Assembly: GCA_039111635.1 (NCBI GenBank)
Contig: JBCAQO010000019.1
Coordinates: 62,001 to 126,000, forward strand
DNA from: Heterobasidion occidentale
Lineage: Eukaryota > Basidiomycota > Agaricomycetes > Russulales > Bondarzewiaceae
Reading direction: 5' to 3'
Length of the DNA stretch: 64,000 nt
The position numbers were made by a program, and so were the translations under genes. Position 1 is the first letter of the stretch. Each line of letters opens with the position of its first letter. The notes below the pieces were generated by a model. The model had not been told where the DNA came from, did not search any database, and saw only the letters and a list, made by a program, of their open reading frames with translations. Below, one piece after another: positions 1 to 12,074 of this stretch.

Positions 1-386
1 CGCTCGGACTGTTTCCATAAGGAGATGCAGTGTGGTCATGGCCTCGCACTTCAGGTAGATGTCTTGTTTTGCCGGCCACCTGTAATCCACCTAGCCCCCA
101 CGTAGATACTGTATCTGCATCCTCATACCACCAACCTCTGCCCTCTTTCATGATTCTATATACATCTCAATCAAATTATGAGTATGTTCCAACAAATTAC
201 TTCAAGAAAGGTCCCCCTTGCACGGTATCAACATTCTGAGCAGCGACATGAGTTCCTCTCGCAAGATGGCTCAGCAGGCTGCACAAACGATATTAGAGTT
301 AGGTTTGTTTCAAATAGTAATTTCAGAACACTGACATCTGTGTTTTTTATTAGATTATATAAACTGGGGGGCCATTAGACAGTCAG

Positions 387-638
387 ATGAGTGACTCCCA
401 AGATGCTCGTCTCCTCGCATCGTCTCCACGTCCGCATCCCATTCATTATGGGCTATTCAAAGACCTTGGATCATCTGGCTTCACCCATCAGGAAGGTCCC
501 CTAGTGTTGTCTCCGCAGCCTATAGCCGCGACAGTAGGTGCCGCAAAGCCTCTCACTCCCATTCCAGTGTTGCGCACATATCCCACCTGCAAGAAGAGAT
601 TGTTGGTGGACATTCTGGAGGAGCTTGATGTTGTTTAG
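387..638 (+). CDS. Short unidentified reading frame in TE remnant
   Basis: An 83-codon frame with a Pro/Ser-rich start (HPIHYGLF, GFTHQEGPLVLSPQP). After its stop the same frame reads on for about 25 codons of acidic, Lys-rich sequence (to about 700). I do not recognise it. It lies beside a decayed transposon-like gene on the other strand and may be the 5' exon of a partner gene. It could equally be chance. Confidence 0.2.
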   Translation: MSDSQDARLLASSPRPHPIHYGLFKDLGSSGFTHQEGPLVLSPQPIAATVGAAKPLTPIPVLRTYPTCKKRLLVDILEELDVV

Positions 639-999
639 AAGCAGGGGAGAAAGCTGGAGGAGGAGTTGATCACAACAGCAGCAGAGAAGGGGGATTAGCT
701 GGAGGTCTGTGCTACTGTACCAGTCCGTCTTTCACATATCTCACAGATGTGTTCTTGTCCTCCCAATATGATTGATATACATGAACTTTGTCTACAATAA
801 ATGATCTCTGACTTCCACTATCACCCATACACTCCGAGCCTCCTTTGCCAGATGAATGGCTGTGAGTACATGCATATTGATGAATGCAGGACGAACTGTG
901 ACCGTTGTACTTACATTAGGTTTTTTTTGAAGGACCTGCACGAGCGTTGCCCTCCATTGTCAGTCCCGCTTGTTTAAGTCCTTGAACAACTGCCCGTTT

Positions 1000-3900
1000 T
1001 GCCTGTGAGATTTCACGCTTGTCGTCCGTTATGCTTCTGAGTGTCATCGTGATTGCATGGTGATGAGCGTGCTGGTCTTGTACCAAAGGTGGGGCCAGCA
1101 GAGACTCTTGAGGGAATATTTGCAGGAGGAGTGTGCGTTATAGAGAGAATAGAGGTTGATAATATTATGGTCACTGTCTCAATGCATAATGACGGAGATG
1201 ACACGGCTTGTTTGCTCGCCTTCCTGAGATTCAAAGGCTGTAGAAGGTAGTGCAACACTGGCTGCGGCATGGCTGTTGAGCTCACCAGACATGTCAGTGT
1301 CAATGCCATCCATCTGTACGAGACAACGTGTGATCAGTGGCTCAACCAGTGAGAGAAATGAGTGTGTCATACCGGCGTCGCAGCGTGGGGGGGCACATTG
1401 GGAGATCCTGGTGCAATATTGAGGGGTTCGCATTCAGCACGAATGCAGTCATGTTGCGCATTCAAAGAGAATTGAACATACTACAAAAGTAAGGTATCAG
1501 AGACAAGACTATTACCTTGTAACAATGGGACGAACCTCTGAGCTGCAAAGTATCATGTGCGGCTCCGGCGGTTGGTGCAACGTGGGCATATTGAGTTGCG
1601 CATGGTTCCTGCCCACTGTAAAGTGTTCTACAACGACAAGTGTTTGTGCAGGATTGGGGAACTCGGCAGGGAGCTGGACAATCTCCCGCAGCTGCCCAAT
1701 AACACTCTCAGACTGTTATAATATGCAAATAAGTGTCAGAGTGTGAACGTTACCCACAAAATTGCCGGGCAATGGGTGCAGTGCTTACCAACTCCGCAGG
1801 GTTTCCGACAATGACGAAATCGTCTATCTGGAGAATGTCGTGGGACTGACTGACAATAGTTGCAACACAAGATAATTTGGAATCAAAGGCAATGTTGGCA
1901 CTGTCGTAGGGGCCCCGTACAAACATCGGGATCGTGTGTGCTGCATGTGTGTTGCACCACAACATGGACCGTGAGCTTTTGGGATACAAGCGAGTGGAAC
2001 CTATGGCATTTGATTAAACAATGAAAGCCTGTGGATGGTCATGTGCGATGGAAACACTTACTAGGCTTTATGCACTTAGGGTCAATCCACCTAAGATATT
2101 CCTGTATCCGTCCATGCTTCAAAAAAAACTGGCGGACATCGGCTCCAGCTCGGACCCATTGTTGGCTAGCGAGATCCCGCCACTACCCTCTGCTGGCAAT
2201 GTGCTTGAATCAATACAAGTTGCAGAATTTGTTGCTGATGTCACGACTGGGGGAATGATGGTTGCTAAAAATGGAGCATGCTCGGAAGATGGCATTGTAG
2301 CATTCAAAAATTTCTATAGAGAACAATATGGACGGACCAAAGCGACAAATGTCCTCCACGATGTGTTGTAGAATATGAAATTTTGGTTTCTTGATGATTC
2401 GTTCGGGGTCAATGATTGCAGCGGCATTTAGGAAGTTATCGATTTCCCATTGCAGTTGTAACTGCTCCATATGTTTGAATGGTCAGTTTGGGCAGATTGT
2501 GCACAATTGGAGGACACGTACACAGTAGGCAGTCATGTCGTCAATTTCCGGATACCATAGAGTCACTGTCATCTTGCCGGCAGCTTGCCATGCTTGCCAT
2601 ATGTTATCGGTGACAAGTCCGTGGATGATAAATGATATGACTTGTACAAGCTGCTTGAACTGGCGTTCTATGAGTGAACCACAGTATTGCACCAGGTAAC
2701 TTGCCCAGATTGGTGGGATGTTGAGGCTACAAATGTTGACTGCACTGAGATGGCACTGAAACAAATTGAGGTGTTTGCGAGTGAGCAAGTCGGCACATGT
2801 TTTCCCCCAGAGATACTTAATAACCCCCAATAAGACAGTGTGAAGCAGCTCAACAGGGGTGTCACGGTGAGGATCAAGGCCTATCGGGAGATGAGATCTG
2901 GTGTTAGCATGGTCAAATTTTGTCAGGATGAACATACACGGCAAATTCAAAAATGGATTCATGTACTCTCGCTGCTTCGCAAACTAGGCGTACATGGATG
3001 CATCGAGATTGGACTCTGATAGTGATGGGTTTTGTAGGACAAGTTGCACACGGTACTTGATGGCCTGTTCAATGCATTTCTGTGCTTGGGCATCCTTGAT
3101 GCCCATCTCACACTGAGCGACTTTGAGTTGCAACTCACATCTGGTAAGCGCAAGATCGAGGTGACTTTCAATTATGGTCCGTGTCTTGGCTACCGTCCAA
3201 CATTGTCTGGTCTGTTAAGAGAGTGTCCTTGAGATGCTCGGTATTAACACGCATAGGAGGAGAGTACTTGCACAAAATAAACTGTGGAATCCATTGTCGC
3301 TGGCTTTGTCTTGACCACTCTCGCCGGCCCAGCATCAACGACAAAAGAGATTCCCTCCTAAGCCAATATGTGATGATAGTTTGGCTTGCATTGGATTGTC
3401 GGCCAGGAGATTGAGAACACCAACACTAAATATTATCTCTTGCAGGAGGAGACAGTCATAGGCTAAGCAACCGTGTTCTGATGCCCTGAAAATAAAACAG
3501 AGTATAATGTCGCAGGCGGAATGTCAGGTACCTCGTTGAGTGAATAGTATCGCCAAAGTGCACTCATGAGACTTGATTGCAAATGGCTTTTGCATGTTCA
3601 AGCACTGAAGCATATGGAGAGGTTGAAAGGAAATGAACAAAATATTCTTGGTGTAGGAGGCACTTCGGAATTCCTACTATGGCAAAATACCAATTCCAGT
3701 GTTTATTCCATTGTTTCAATCAGTTTCCGGAGACGTCGTCGCCCCACAATTTGATCTAGATACAAAAGAATGGGCAGCCTTGCGATGTCACACGGATCGG
3801 GTGAGGCATCTTAGCCTGGATGGACGATTGCTCCGCTGATTGAATTTGGACAGCAATGTCAGCAGAGTCCCTCTGAGAAGCGGGTCTTTTTGCATGACTT

Positions 3901-5440
3901 CTGAACGTACCAATGAAGTGAATTGTGTGCTCTCCTCGCAGATGGAGCAGGCGGGGATAGCTTTGTTGCATTGCGGACAAGAGAATAGAGTGAATCGTCG
4001 ACGTATCGTCGACTGCAAAGTGCATATCGTCCTAGGTGATATAGGTGGTTGTTGGTCAGTGAAATACTCGACCAGGAATGAAATTAATGTACGTACGTGC
4101 TGCACAACTTTGTAAACATTCCCACACATGATGCCGCTTCACTCGACCCATCGCACCGGGATCACAAAGACCCCATTGTGACATTGTGCGAGTTCATTAA
4201 TATAAAAGTGCTGTCCTCCATGAATGACCATGGGGGACAGCTCATTGACTCCCGCTTCAGACAACAGCTTGCAGGCTTGCCATGATTCCAACACAGACCG
4301 GCTATCCTCAGGATAGAATTGGATGTGTTGACGCACTAGTGGATTGCTGAAGACCTGCAACCGCGGTGGTCAGTTTCACACCCATCACAAAACGCTCGGG
4401 GTATAACCTACATTCTGAACTTGTCCGATGATCGAGTGAGTGCAAAAGAGATTTCCCTCAGTGGATTGATGCCGCGTCGTGGTTTGTGTGGGCATGTCTT
4501 CCTTGAGTGATTCTTGAAAGTGGCGTAGCGTATCTAGGGATGGGACACACTGTGCCCCAGATTCCCTTATGACAAATATGACAGCCTTGAGGTGTTTGTC
4601 TGACATGCGCAGACAAGGCAGATTGTCGAGCATGTTGAGCAAGAACATTTGGAGACGAGTGCACATCATCGGTCAGTAGCACCGACATTCTCACAGAGGT
4701 GGTCCAATGGAGCATACCATTTTGTTCGGATATGGCACCCAGTTGCTGTTGCTCGGATCGTTTAATGCAGCCTGGTCGTCTGGCTCTTCGTCGTCCAAAT
4801 CAGGCAAATCTGCCAACCAGGTAAGTAATGAGGTATAGAAGAACATCAAACTTAACAATCATCACAAGCCTGTGATGATAGTAGAAACCTCACCCATGTT
4901 ATGCAGTATCTCACACACATTCAACACTAAGTTGTCGTCCTTGGGGGAATAATCTGTCTCCAAGACGGTGTCATCACTGGCAAGAAGTGCTTCGGCCTTC
5001 TTGAGAAGCACCTCTCTGTCCTTGAGTCCTCCATGCGCTGTGTCGTCGTCGCCTGCGGAGAAGACTACTGGCTCACCGGCATGACTTAAATAGAGGTCTT
5101 GCCAGTCATAGTGGACATGGGAGTGAGCAGAGCGCTCGCGCGAAAATTCAACCAACTCGTGAGTCACAAGGTTTGATGGCATCTTTTTCAGCGCGACATC
5201 GAGCACTGAGGCTCTTGCCACTTTGTCCTGTCTTTGTTTCCTGGTTGCCACTCGCTCAGCCAGAGCCTCAACAGCTCTCTTGTGCATGTGGCTTGCAAGA
5301 TGAGCTTTGGCCGATACTCTCCCTAACCACTTGCACTCTCCGCTGTGTACATCACAAGACCGGCAATGAACCTTCTTTGCGGAGGGATCGAGTTCAAAGA
5401 CTGGTGAGTCGTCAACATCTAGTCAGCATTGTGCTCACAT
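1000..5440 (-). pseudogene. Decayed multicopy zinc-finger protein gene (probable DNA-transposon protein)
   Basis: Many minus-strand fragments line up in order as one large protein. First comes an N-terminal zinc finger of C-x2-C ... H-x3-H type (CRSC ... HLASH, 5286-5369), followed by a basic helix. Next is a segment with DNLPCLRMSDKHLKAV (about 4600-4640), then ANELxx-like HFYINELA and FVIPVRWVE (4139-4220). A core block follows with DPHRDTPVELLHTVLLG (about 2830-2885), then KPKFHILQH and FGPSILFSIE (2310-2390), and a C-terminal part down to about 1000. From memory this order matches a very abundant family of 'hypothetical' agaricomycete proteins; the block around DTPVELLH suggests a CACTA/Plavaka-like transposase, but I cannot place the superfamily. 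Frames change repeatedly and stops interrupt it. Some breaks may be introns, but the gene as a whole looks dead. Confidence 0.6.
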
Positions 5441-5622
5441 AGCGAGTAGATTTCATCCTTCACCTTCATCTAGAGGTACACTGGCCTGGGGCATGGTGTT
5501 GGTTCGAGGCAACACCCCGCGGAACGACGGTCTGACTTCGATGGAATTTCGTCCGTATGATCTGTGAGTGATTTCAATGCAACGGACACTCACAGAGCGA
5601 ATATACACACTAAAGATCTTGG

Positions 5623-7110
5623 ATGTTGGACAGATGCAAGTCAATGCAAGCTTGCCCTGAAGTGATCAAGATCACCTGCTCAGTGGTTGGGGCTTGTTTC
5701 AGACTTATCAGAGACCGCCGGTTGCCGGTTGCTCGCTCTGACCGCCATCCTGACTCTGCACGCATTGTTGCCATGATGGCGGGCAATAGCGACTTGGATT
5801 TTGACGAGTACATGCAACAGGGCTTACGGTCAAGTCCTCTCCCGGAACATGACAACATCACTGTATTGCCTTCAAATATCGACCCCACAGTCATGTGCAA
5901 AGACGAGATTATTCGCGCCAACAACCGATCTCATACTTCCTAGACAATAAACTCGTTGGACGTCAAAGACACGAGCACCGAGGATGGCGCTGACAATACA
6001 TACAGCAGTGTGATGGCATTTGTGCAGACCATTGCTACTGTGAAGAAATTGAAAGATAGCTCTTTTCAGGAGCTTGCCGTCTTTGCCGCCACGGTATTTT
6101 TCACCTCACACCATGAACTTCTCTATAATAACCTTCAATTTCATCGCAGAACAACACTCGCAGGTGTCAAATTCATCTTTACAGCGCTATGCTCGAGATC
6201 CGCGACATTCTCACGGTCAACTCGGACTCGAACTGGTCACCGTCGACAGATACCGAGGTCTGTGGTCATCCACGATCTTCTTTATCTTAGATGCTTAGCA
6301 TGCACTAATAGACAAACATCAAGAAATACAGTTGTGCCTCACTGACATTTGTACAGATTGCTGGATACAAGGGCGATGGGCGTGTGGCAGTTAAGGTGGG
6401 TGTGCTAACCATGTTCATCCATCAAGTCTCTAATGATGCTCTGTCATATGTTCTCTCAGAAGGTTCTTCGCACGCTGGGTGGATCAGGACTTCCATTGGA
6501 CTGGGAGACAAATCCTGCCAAGGAGCGCAAAGTCAGTGTGTTAATAGGAGAGGCCATGATGGAGTACCGATTGGCCTTAAAAAAACGAGTAAGTCGCATC
6601 CAATATGTATTCTACTATTAGAAGATGATGTACATTTGCAACAGATCAAATTATCTGTTGATAATCAAGAGAATATTGCAGACCTGGCAGACTCCATCGG
6701 GGCCGCTGCCAATGTCAAGGTAACACTGGAGCACTGGTGCCGATATGCATATCTGGTATGTCTATCAGTTGCCTCTTCGATGGCTCTTGCGGTATCTGAG
6801 ATCTTGGTGTGTATGACAGCGGGGTTTGCTTATCAAAGACAATGATCAGGGATATTGGGATTGTGTAGATGCCGGACTCAAGAGGATCCGTGAGGATGCA
6901 CGCGAGAAGTATCCTAACGATACAAAGGCCGAGAAGCAGGCCATACACCAGTACGTTCTTGTGAATATCTGATTGTATACGCTTACAATATGACTTTGAG
7001 CCAGACAGATGTCTACGGCCCTCGAATGGGACTATCAGAAATTTGGGCAACCTCAAACGACAGCGGAGATTCTCGAGAAGACGACACTTGATCTCTGGTA
7101 GGCCACGATG
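5623..7110 (+). pseudogene. Decayed partner ORF of the zinc-finger element, function unknown
   Basis: A series of plus-strand fragments divergent from the zinc-finger gene. It starts with a 106-codon piece (MLDRCKSMQACPEVIKITC...), continues through 5956-6345 (VMAFVQTIATVKKLKDSSF), 6433-6621 (LPLDWETNPAKERKVSVLIG) and 6640-6720 (DNQENIADLADSIGAA), and ends with fragments around 6850-7110 (DCVDAGLKRIREDAREKY; ALEWDYQKFGQPQTT). Breaks look like a mix of short introns and mutations. The spacing and head-to-head layout suggest a second protein of the same element. I know no function for it. Confidence 0.4.
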
Positions 7111-7634
7111 GAAGATGCTACCACGGCAGTGAGCGGTGAGAGCGGAATGCAGTCATGGAAATGGTGATGCCGATTGCTTGCGGGAGGCCAAACATAGAGT
7201 ACCCAATACCTTTATTACCATCTACATATTTTTCAGCCATGATGTCTGTATCCTGAAGGGAATATGTGTCTGCCGAGGGGGCAGAAAGTGGTTATATGCT
7301 CATTTATGTGAAAATAATATCATTTATTATGTGAAAATCATGATCATAATCTAAAGGCCTCCAAGACAAAGCCATATGGTGAACCCAATAAATTCTGCAT
7401 GGTTGGAATACATGGCTACCTTACAACCAGGAACGAGGCTGGTACCATTTCAATAATCAGCTGGATGTGATACCTTGTCCATATGGAGGCCACATAGTCC
7501 TAATGTGGTGAGCCCGGGTTGCACGCAGCCTGGCTAAGACACGTCGTTGCGTCTGAGGTGTAGAGCTTGTCCTATTTCTCCTTATGTTGGTCCTGACATA
7601 AAGTCATAGTTGGGAGTTCCTTTGATGAGGCCTA
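7111..7634. other. TE-derived spacer with no recognisable gene
   Basis: AT-rich sequence between the decayed first element and the end of Gypsy-2. It should contain the 3' LTR of Gypsy-2 if one survives, but I see no convincing TG...CA pair matching anything upstream of the gag remnant. Confidence 0.4.
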
Positions 7635-9369
7635 TTAGGTAAGACACAGGTGCAGGTAGGTTTTCCTATTGGGAAAGACAACATCAGGAGTGGTCTGATC
7701 AAAGAAAGGGGGAGAGAACAGAGATGGGGATTCAACCAGGATAGTAATTGCACGAGGTGCCGGAGTGGGTGGGCATAATGCTCGATAGTCAGTCCTTGCT
7801 TGTTCTTCCTCTCTTTCTGCTTCTATTGCCCTTCTGTGATGTTTGTCCTGTTTGATCATCCTCAAAAATTCTTCTTTTCCTATTCCTTCTTCTAAGTCTG
7901 ACAACCCATCGCTCCTCTCTAGCCTGTTTGGGTCACTTCTTTCCCATAGGCTCCCCACCTCATCCAGGTAGTTATCCTTGTGCCACCTGGCTTCTATCTT
8001 TGCATCTCTCCTTGTGTCTTTTTCTGTGTTTACTCTGTCAATGGCCTTTTCTTCTTTGCTGTCCAGAGGAGGTTTTCTTTTTCTTCAGAGACATCAGATT
8101 TAGTCGAGGGGGAGGAGAAAATGTGGTCTTTATAGAGTGATCAACTATGGTGGGGGAAGACAACATGGAAATGGGTGGAGTCACAGTCTGTTCAAAGTCT
8201 GACATGGTAGAAGGAGGCAAGGTTGAAAAGGAAGTTTTTAAAAGTATGAGAGGTCCAAATGGATAAGGGGATCGAGAGGATTGAGTTAGAGATTTTATAT
8301 GTTCCTTAGTTTGTTTGTCCAATGTTTGTCAGCGCTATTCTTAAAGAGATAGCAGATGGATTTTTGCATTGTAGTCTTCTACCAATTATTTAGCATTGGC
8401 TAGATTTGTCCACATAATCCATTTGTTTGACAAGTTGGGGTATCCCTTCCATCATACCAAGTATTGATATCCATTGTTTTCTCTTATCAAGGATTTCTTC
8501 AACTTTGTACTCTTCTTGTCCTTCAATAAGGTCAGGAGGTGGCTCTTTGAAGTTTGGTCCATAGGCATTTGTTTCTCAATAGGGGGTTAGGAGAGAGGCA
8601 TAGAATATAGGATATATCTTCCATGTCAGTGGGAGCTTTAGTTTAAATGTTATGGGTCCCAACTTCTTTTTAATAAGGAATAGTCTGTTTAGTTTTAGGG
8701 CTAGCTTGTCCTTTAGGTGGGTTGTTGTAATGTTCTTTTTAGAAAGCCAGACTTTTTTTCCTTCTTTTTACGGTTTTTCCCTTTATTAATTCTGCTGCAA
8801 CATCTAGGCTAGCTTTTGTTTCTTTCCTTACTCAAGCTAGGTTCTCCATTCTTTGTTCTATACTGGGAATGTCCAACCTTAATTTGATACATGGCATGAA
8901 GGAGAGGTTAAATCCATACAAGAGTTGGAACAGTGATTGGTGTATCACAGAGTGTTTGTGTATGTTATATGCCAATTCTACATAAGAGAGGAGCTCTGGC
9001 CAGTTATTTTGTTCATAGTTGCAGAAGGCTCTAAGGCATTGCTCAAGTTCTTGGTTAACTCTTTCAGTTTCTCCATCAGTTTCTGAATGGTACGTGGTGC
9101 TTAGTACGGTGATTACTCCCAACTTCTTCTAAAGTTCCTTGGTGAATCTGGCAGCAAACTGTGGTCCTCTGTCGGACACAATCTTTTCTGGTAATCCATA
9201 TTATTTTCAAATGTTCTTCATGTGGAGGTCAGCTGTTCCTTCCACGTTTATGGTTTTGGCACATGGTATATACACAACCCCTTTTGTGCTTCTGTCCACT
9301 ATTACACGGATAGAGTTGTAAGGTCCAACTTGTGGTGAGTCTGTGATGAAGTCCATTGTGACCTTTTGC
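7635..9369 (-). pseudogene. Gypsy-2 integrase core, chromodomain and tail (remnant)
   Basis: An integrase fragment at 8832-9122 contains TTYHSETDGETERVNQELEQ, which includes the conserved DG-xTER block with the catalytic Glu, and ELAYNIH. Downstream, around 8400-8600, is a frame-broken chromodomain-like stretch (VEEILDKRKQWISILG). At 7635-7958 there is a charged C-terminal tail (RMIKQDKHHRRAIEAERE, ARTDYRALCPPTPAPRA), similar to tails seen after chromodomains in fungal Gypsy elements. Several frameshifts are present. The piece ends at 9369 where the target duplication of Gypsy-1 begins. Confidence 0.75.
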
Positions 9370-9374
9370 CAAGG
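9370..9374. repeat. Target-site duplication of Gypsy-1 (left copy), CAAGG
   Basis: CAAGG precedes the left LTR and is repeated at 19711-19715 after the right LTR. A 5-bp duplication is the normal size for Ty3/Gypsy integration and shows that the element inserted as one unit. Confidence 0.95.
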
Positions 9375-10188
9375 TGTTAGGTCGTAGATCTATCACGTGC
9401 ACCGATGCACGAAGGGGTCCCTAGGCTAAACCTCCACTGGTTCGTATAGTCGTAGACTCCAATGGATGAAGACGATGGATCGTCTTTGGGCTCTCTCGAG
9501 GAACTCGGGGTCGCTGTCGGCTTTGTTCTCGAAGAGATTGAGAAGGTGATCTTTGAGGTCTTCTCGATGATGAGGAGGAACCGGATGATCTTCTCCTGTC
9601 CAACAGATGACACGAGGGGGTGTCCAACTGAGAACATGGAAGGCAGCTAGCCCGGTATAGAAGCGGATGAGTAGAGGGAGAGGAGGGAAGGGAGACGAGT
9701 CCAGTGCTTCATCAGACCGTGTAAAGAGTTTCTCAGATCTGACAGAGATCACGAAGCATGGGCTAGGAAGGTAGCCAGACGCCGGGCACAGTGCAGAGAT
9801 CGAGTGTATTACAGGTGAACGAGCTGAGCTTCTTAGAAGCTCATCTCGGCTATTTATATAAAGAAGTGTCTAGGGCAGGATCAGGATCTGGTCTGTGCGC
9901 TTCTCAGGTACCGAAGTCAACGATCGAGATCCATAAGCTAGAATGCCTCATCGACCTGCCATGTAACCGAATATGGTAATCAGATCACTAATGTCCATCC
10001 ACATCTTTGATCGATCAGGAACCAATGTCTGTCCACATCAAGAATCAGGAACCAGAAGTCAGCGTTCATGTGTTAGCATGTAAATGGTAAGGAGTCATGG
10101 AAAGCGATCCGAGTCTGCAGCAAGTCCGAAGCACTTGACCAGCCCATCCCCTCACGTGCGAAGCACGTGTTAGGACGCGGTCCTAACA
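9375..10188 (-). repeat. Gypsy-1 3' LTR (LTR-A family)
   Basis: 814 bp starting TGTTAGG and ending CCTAACA, a 7-bp terminal inverted repeat. Matches 18897-19710 with 3 substitutions and 4 one-base indels. Other copies of the family in this window are at 30636-31479 and 31582-32426, which are about 30 bp longer. Confidence 0.97.
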
Positions 10189-10202
10189 CTACCCCCTCTC
10201 TA
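10189..10202 (-). other. Gypsy-1 polypurine tract
   Basis: On the minus strand TAGAGAGGGGGTAG directly abuts the 3' LTR. Its first three bases are the stop codon of the 3' gene. A purine run in this place primes plus-strand DNA synthesis and confirms the minus orientation. Confidence 0.85.
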
Positions 10203-11806
10203 TACAAGTCTTCGGCGCTTGGCGGGTGCACCGATGGTAGGGGCGGGTCTCCTCAGGTGAACTTCATCGAAGGTGGGGATGTTCCGAGCGGGGTATCCGG
10301 TCCAGTTAGCGGTGTCGATTAAATGATCCAACGCCTGCTTATGGTATCCGTATTCCTCAGCCGTCCTATCCATCTATAGACGAAGGCGCCGGGACTGCAT
10401 GCGATGCCTATCGTAGTCTTGAAGAAAGCCGCGCGCCGTAACGTCCGTTCTCTGGCGAATGCCCGTGATTGGACATCCCACGACGAGATGGCCGGCGCGT
10501 CCACATTCCCAGCAGGTACGGGTGGCGGGGTTGGTGGGTGGAGAAGGTGGGAGAGTAGGCGGGTTAGGCCAGATGTTCTCGGAGTCCAATGCATCTGCGG
10601 GCCATCCTTCTTCAGTTGCGACAGGAATGTCCGGTGACTGGGGGGAGGTTTCGTCGACAACGATAGGACGGGTGAGGTTGTCGCTGAGTAGGGGGGGGGG
10701 ATGGGGACACAGCAGGGGGTGACAGGGGTGGTACCGGTAACGGCCAAAGTACCTGGCGATCCCGGACGACTTGTTCGGGGTCGTAAGGGGGACTGGTGGG
10801 CCGCATGAATTCAGTGATCTCTTCGTCGGCGGGTCGAAAGAGTCTGGCGGTTGGGAGGACTGGTTCTGTGATTGCCAGAGGATCGATGGCCATGGGTTCT
10901 TCGACGTCAATCTGGTGAAAACCTTGTTCCTGTAGGTCCGGCTTGGTCATAACCCAGGGCCTGACGTTATCTTCCGGGACACTTCCATTCGACCAGTAAC
11001 TCGCAACAGGGTGAACTCTGCAGCTGTTAAGGGGGAAGGAGTGGGTTGGTAAAAGTCCCTTAGGGACGTACTCTTCTATCTCCAGACGCGCCCCATTAAG
11101 TCCTGTGAAATGGAACCAACGGATTGTGTTTTCCTTGTAGCGAATCCGTGCTAGAGTGTCGAGCCAAGCCATTATGGTGTGTCTGGAGGAGGACGGAACT
11201 GCTGCTGAAGATGCCTCCTAGCCGGAAGTTAATCATGTCGTTGCGGATGGTGGGGAGATTGATCAGCCCCTTCATGCGGTAGGAGGTGACGGTGATGTTG
11301 GCGAGGAGGATGGCTTGGGTTTGGTTGAGCGGTCTAGAGAATACCTGATAGCATTAGGCCCAAACCGCTTACTGTAAATAAAAAAGGAAGGCACGGGGGT
11401 TCTTCAAGCCTGGCTGGTTCAGAATAATGGGGGCCTCGTCCTCAGCGAGCGTGAGGTGGTAGATACTGTTACTGGTCTTCAGGTCTTGGTAGAGGCGGAG
11501 GTCGTGAAGGGGGTTGGGTAGGGCGTGAATGCGGAGACGAGGGTTTTTGTTGTGCACTGCGAAAGCCAATGGAGGGACGACGATGTGGGGGTTCGGCATC
11601 TCAGCCGGGAACCGGGGAATGACGAATTCTGTGAGGGGGTCGTTAACGGGGATGCCTTCTGAAGGGATGTCGTCCTCGCTGTCGTAGTCCGAATCCGTGT
11701 TGTCAACGAGCGTGGGGGTGGTAGTGGGGGGGGAGATGGTGCGGAGGATGAAGGGGTTGGGGGACGGGGTGTTGGAAGCGTGAGGGGAGGTGGTAGCGGA
11801 AGTCAT
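10200..11806 (-). pseudogene. Gypsy-1 extra 3' gene: acidic/Pro-rich protein with CCHC zinc knuckle
   Basis: This is a gene between pol and the 3' LTR that standard Ty3/Gypsy elements lack. From ATG at 11806 it encodes a Ser/Thr/Pro-rich N-terminus, an acidic patch (DNTDSDYDSEDD) and a conserved-looking block (FVIPRFPAEMPNPHIVVPPL). A middle region follows (11172-10750: MAWLDTLARIRYKENTIRWF), then a Pro-rich linker, a zinc knuckle CWECGRAGHLVVGC (C-x2-C-x4-H-x4-C, 10473-10514) and a C-terminus ending at 10200 (IGAPAKRRRLV), which looks like a basic nuclear signal. The frame shifts near 11375 (T-run), 11325, 11180 and 10691-10700 (run of ten G), and a TAG sits at 10374. The fragment at 32427-32826 has CAG at the equivalent codon. 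Total about 530 residues. Function unknown; a nucleic-acid-binding or regulatory role is only inference. Confidence 0.7.
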
Positions 11807-11922
11807 TCTGATGTTACTGAGAATATAGCGGGGGGAGTAGGCTAAGAAGAGGTGTGCAGGAGCAAGTGACATTCAACGGTAGCTGGGATGCTGAGGAACG
11901 TCTTTTGTCCGATGCTGGGTGT

Positions 11923-11930
11923 CTTTTATA
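11923..11930 (-). promoter_or_regulatory. Internal TATA box for the Gypsy-1 3' gene
   Basis: TATAAAAG on the minus strand, 117 nt upstream of the ATG at 11806 and followed by a pyrimidine-rich stretch (about 11830-11860), the usual layout of a basidiomycete core promoter. It implies that the 3' gene may be transcribed separately from the genomic RNA. No transcript evidence. Confidence 0.45.
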
Positions 11931-12074
11931 CGATGGAGGAGATGCCAATGGTGGCAGCAGCGTGAAGGGATCCGAGGACAAGGGCGATGGCGATGGAGAC
12001 AGCAGTGAGAGCAAGAGTCGCGACAACGGTATAAATGGCTACTGTGGATAGAGTGGGGTCGAAAGGGGTCATAG

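Noticed and set aside
10404..10722. Plus-strand Gly/Arg-rich frames opposite the zinc-knuckle gene
   Set aside because: Antisense shadows of the CCHC coding region; composition reflects the complementary strand.
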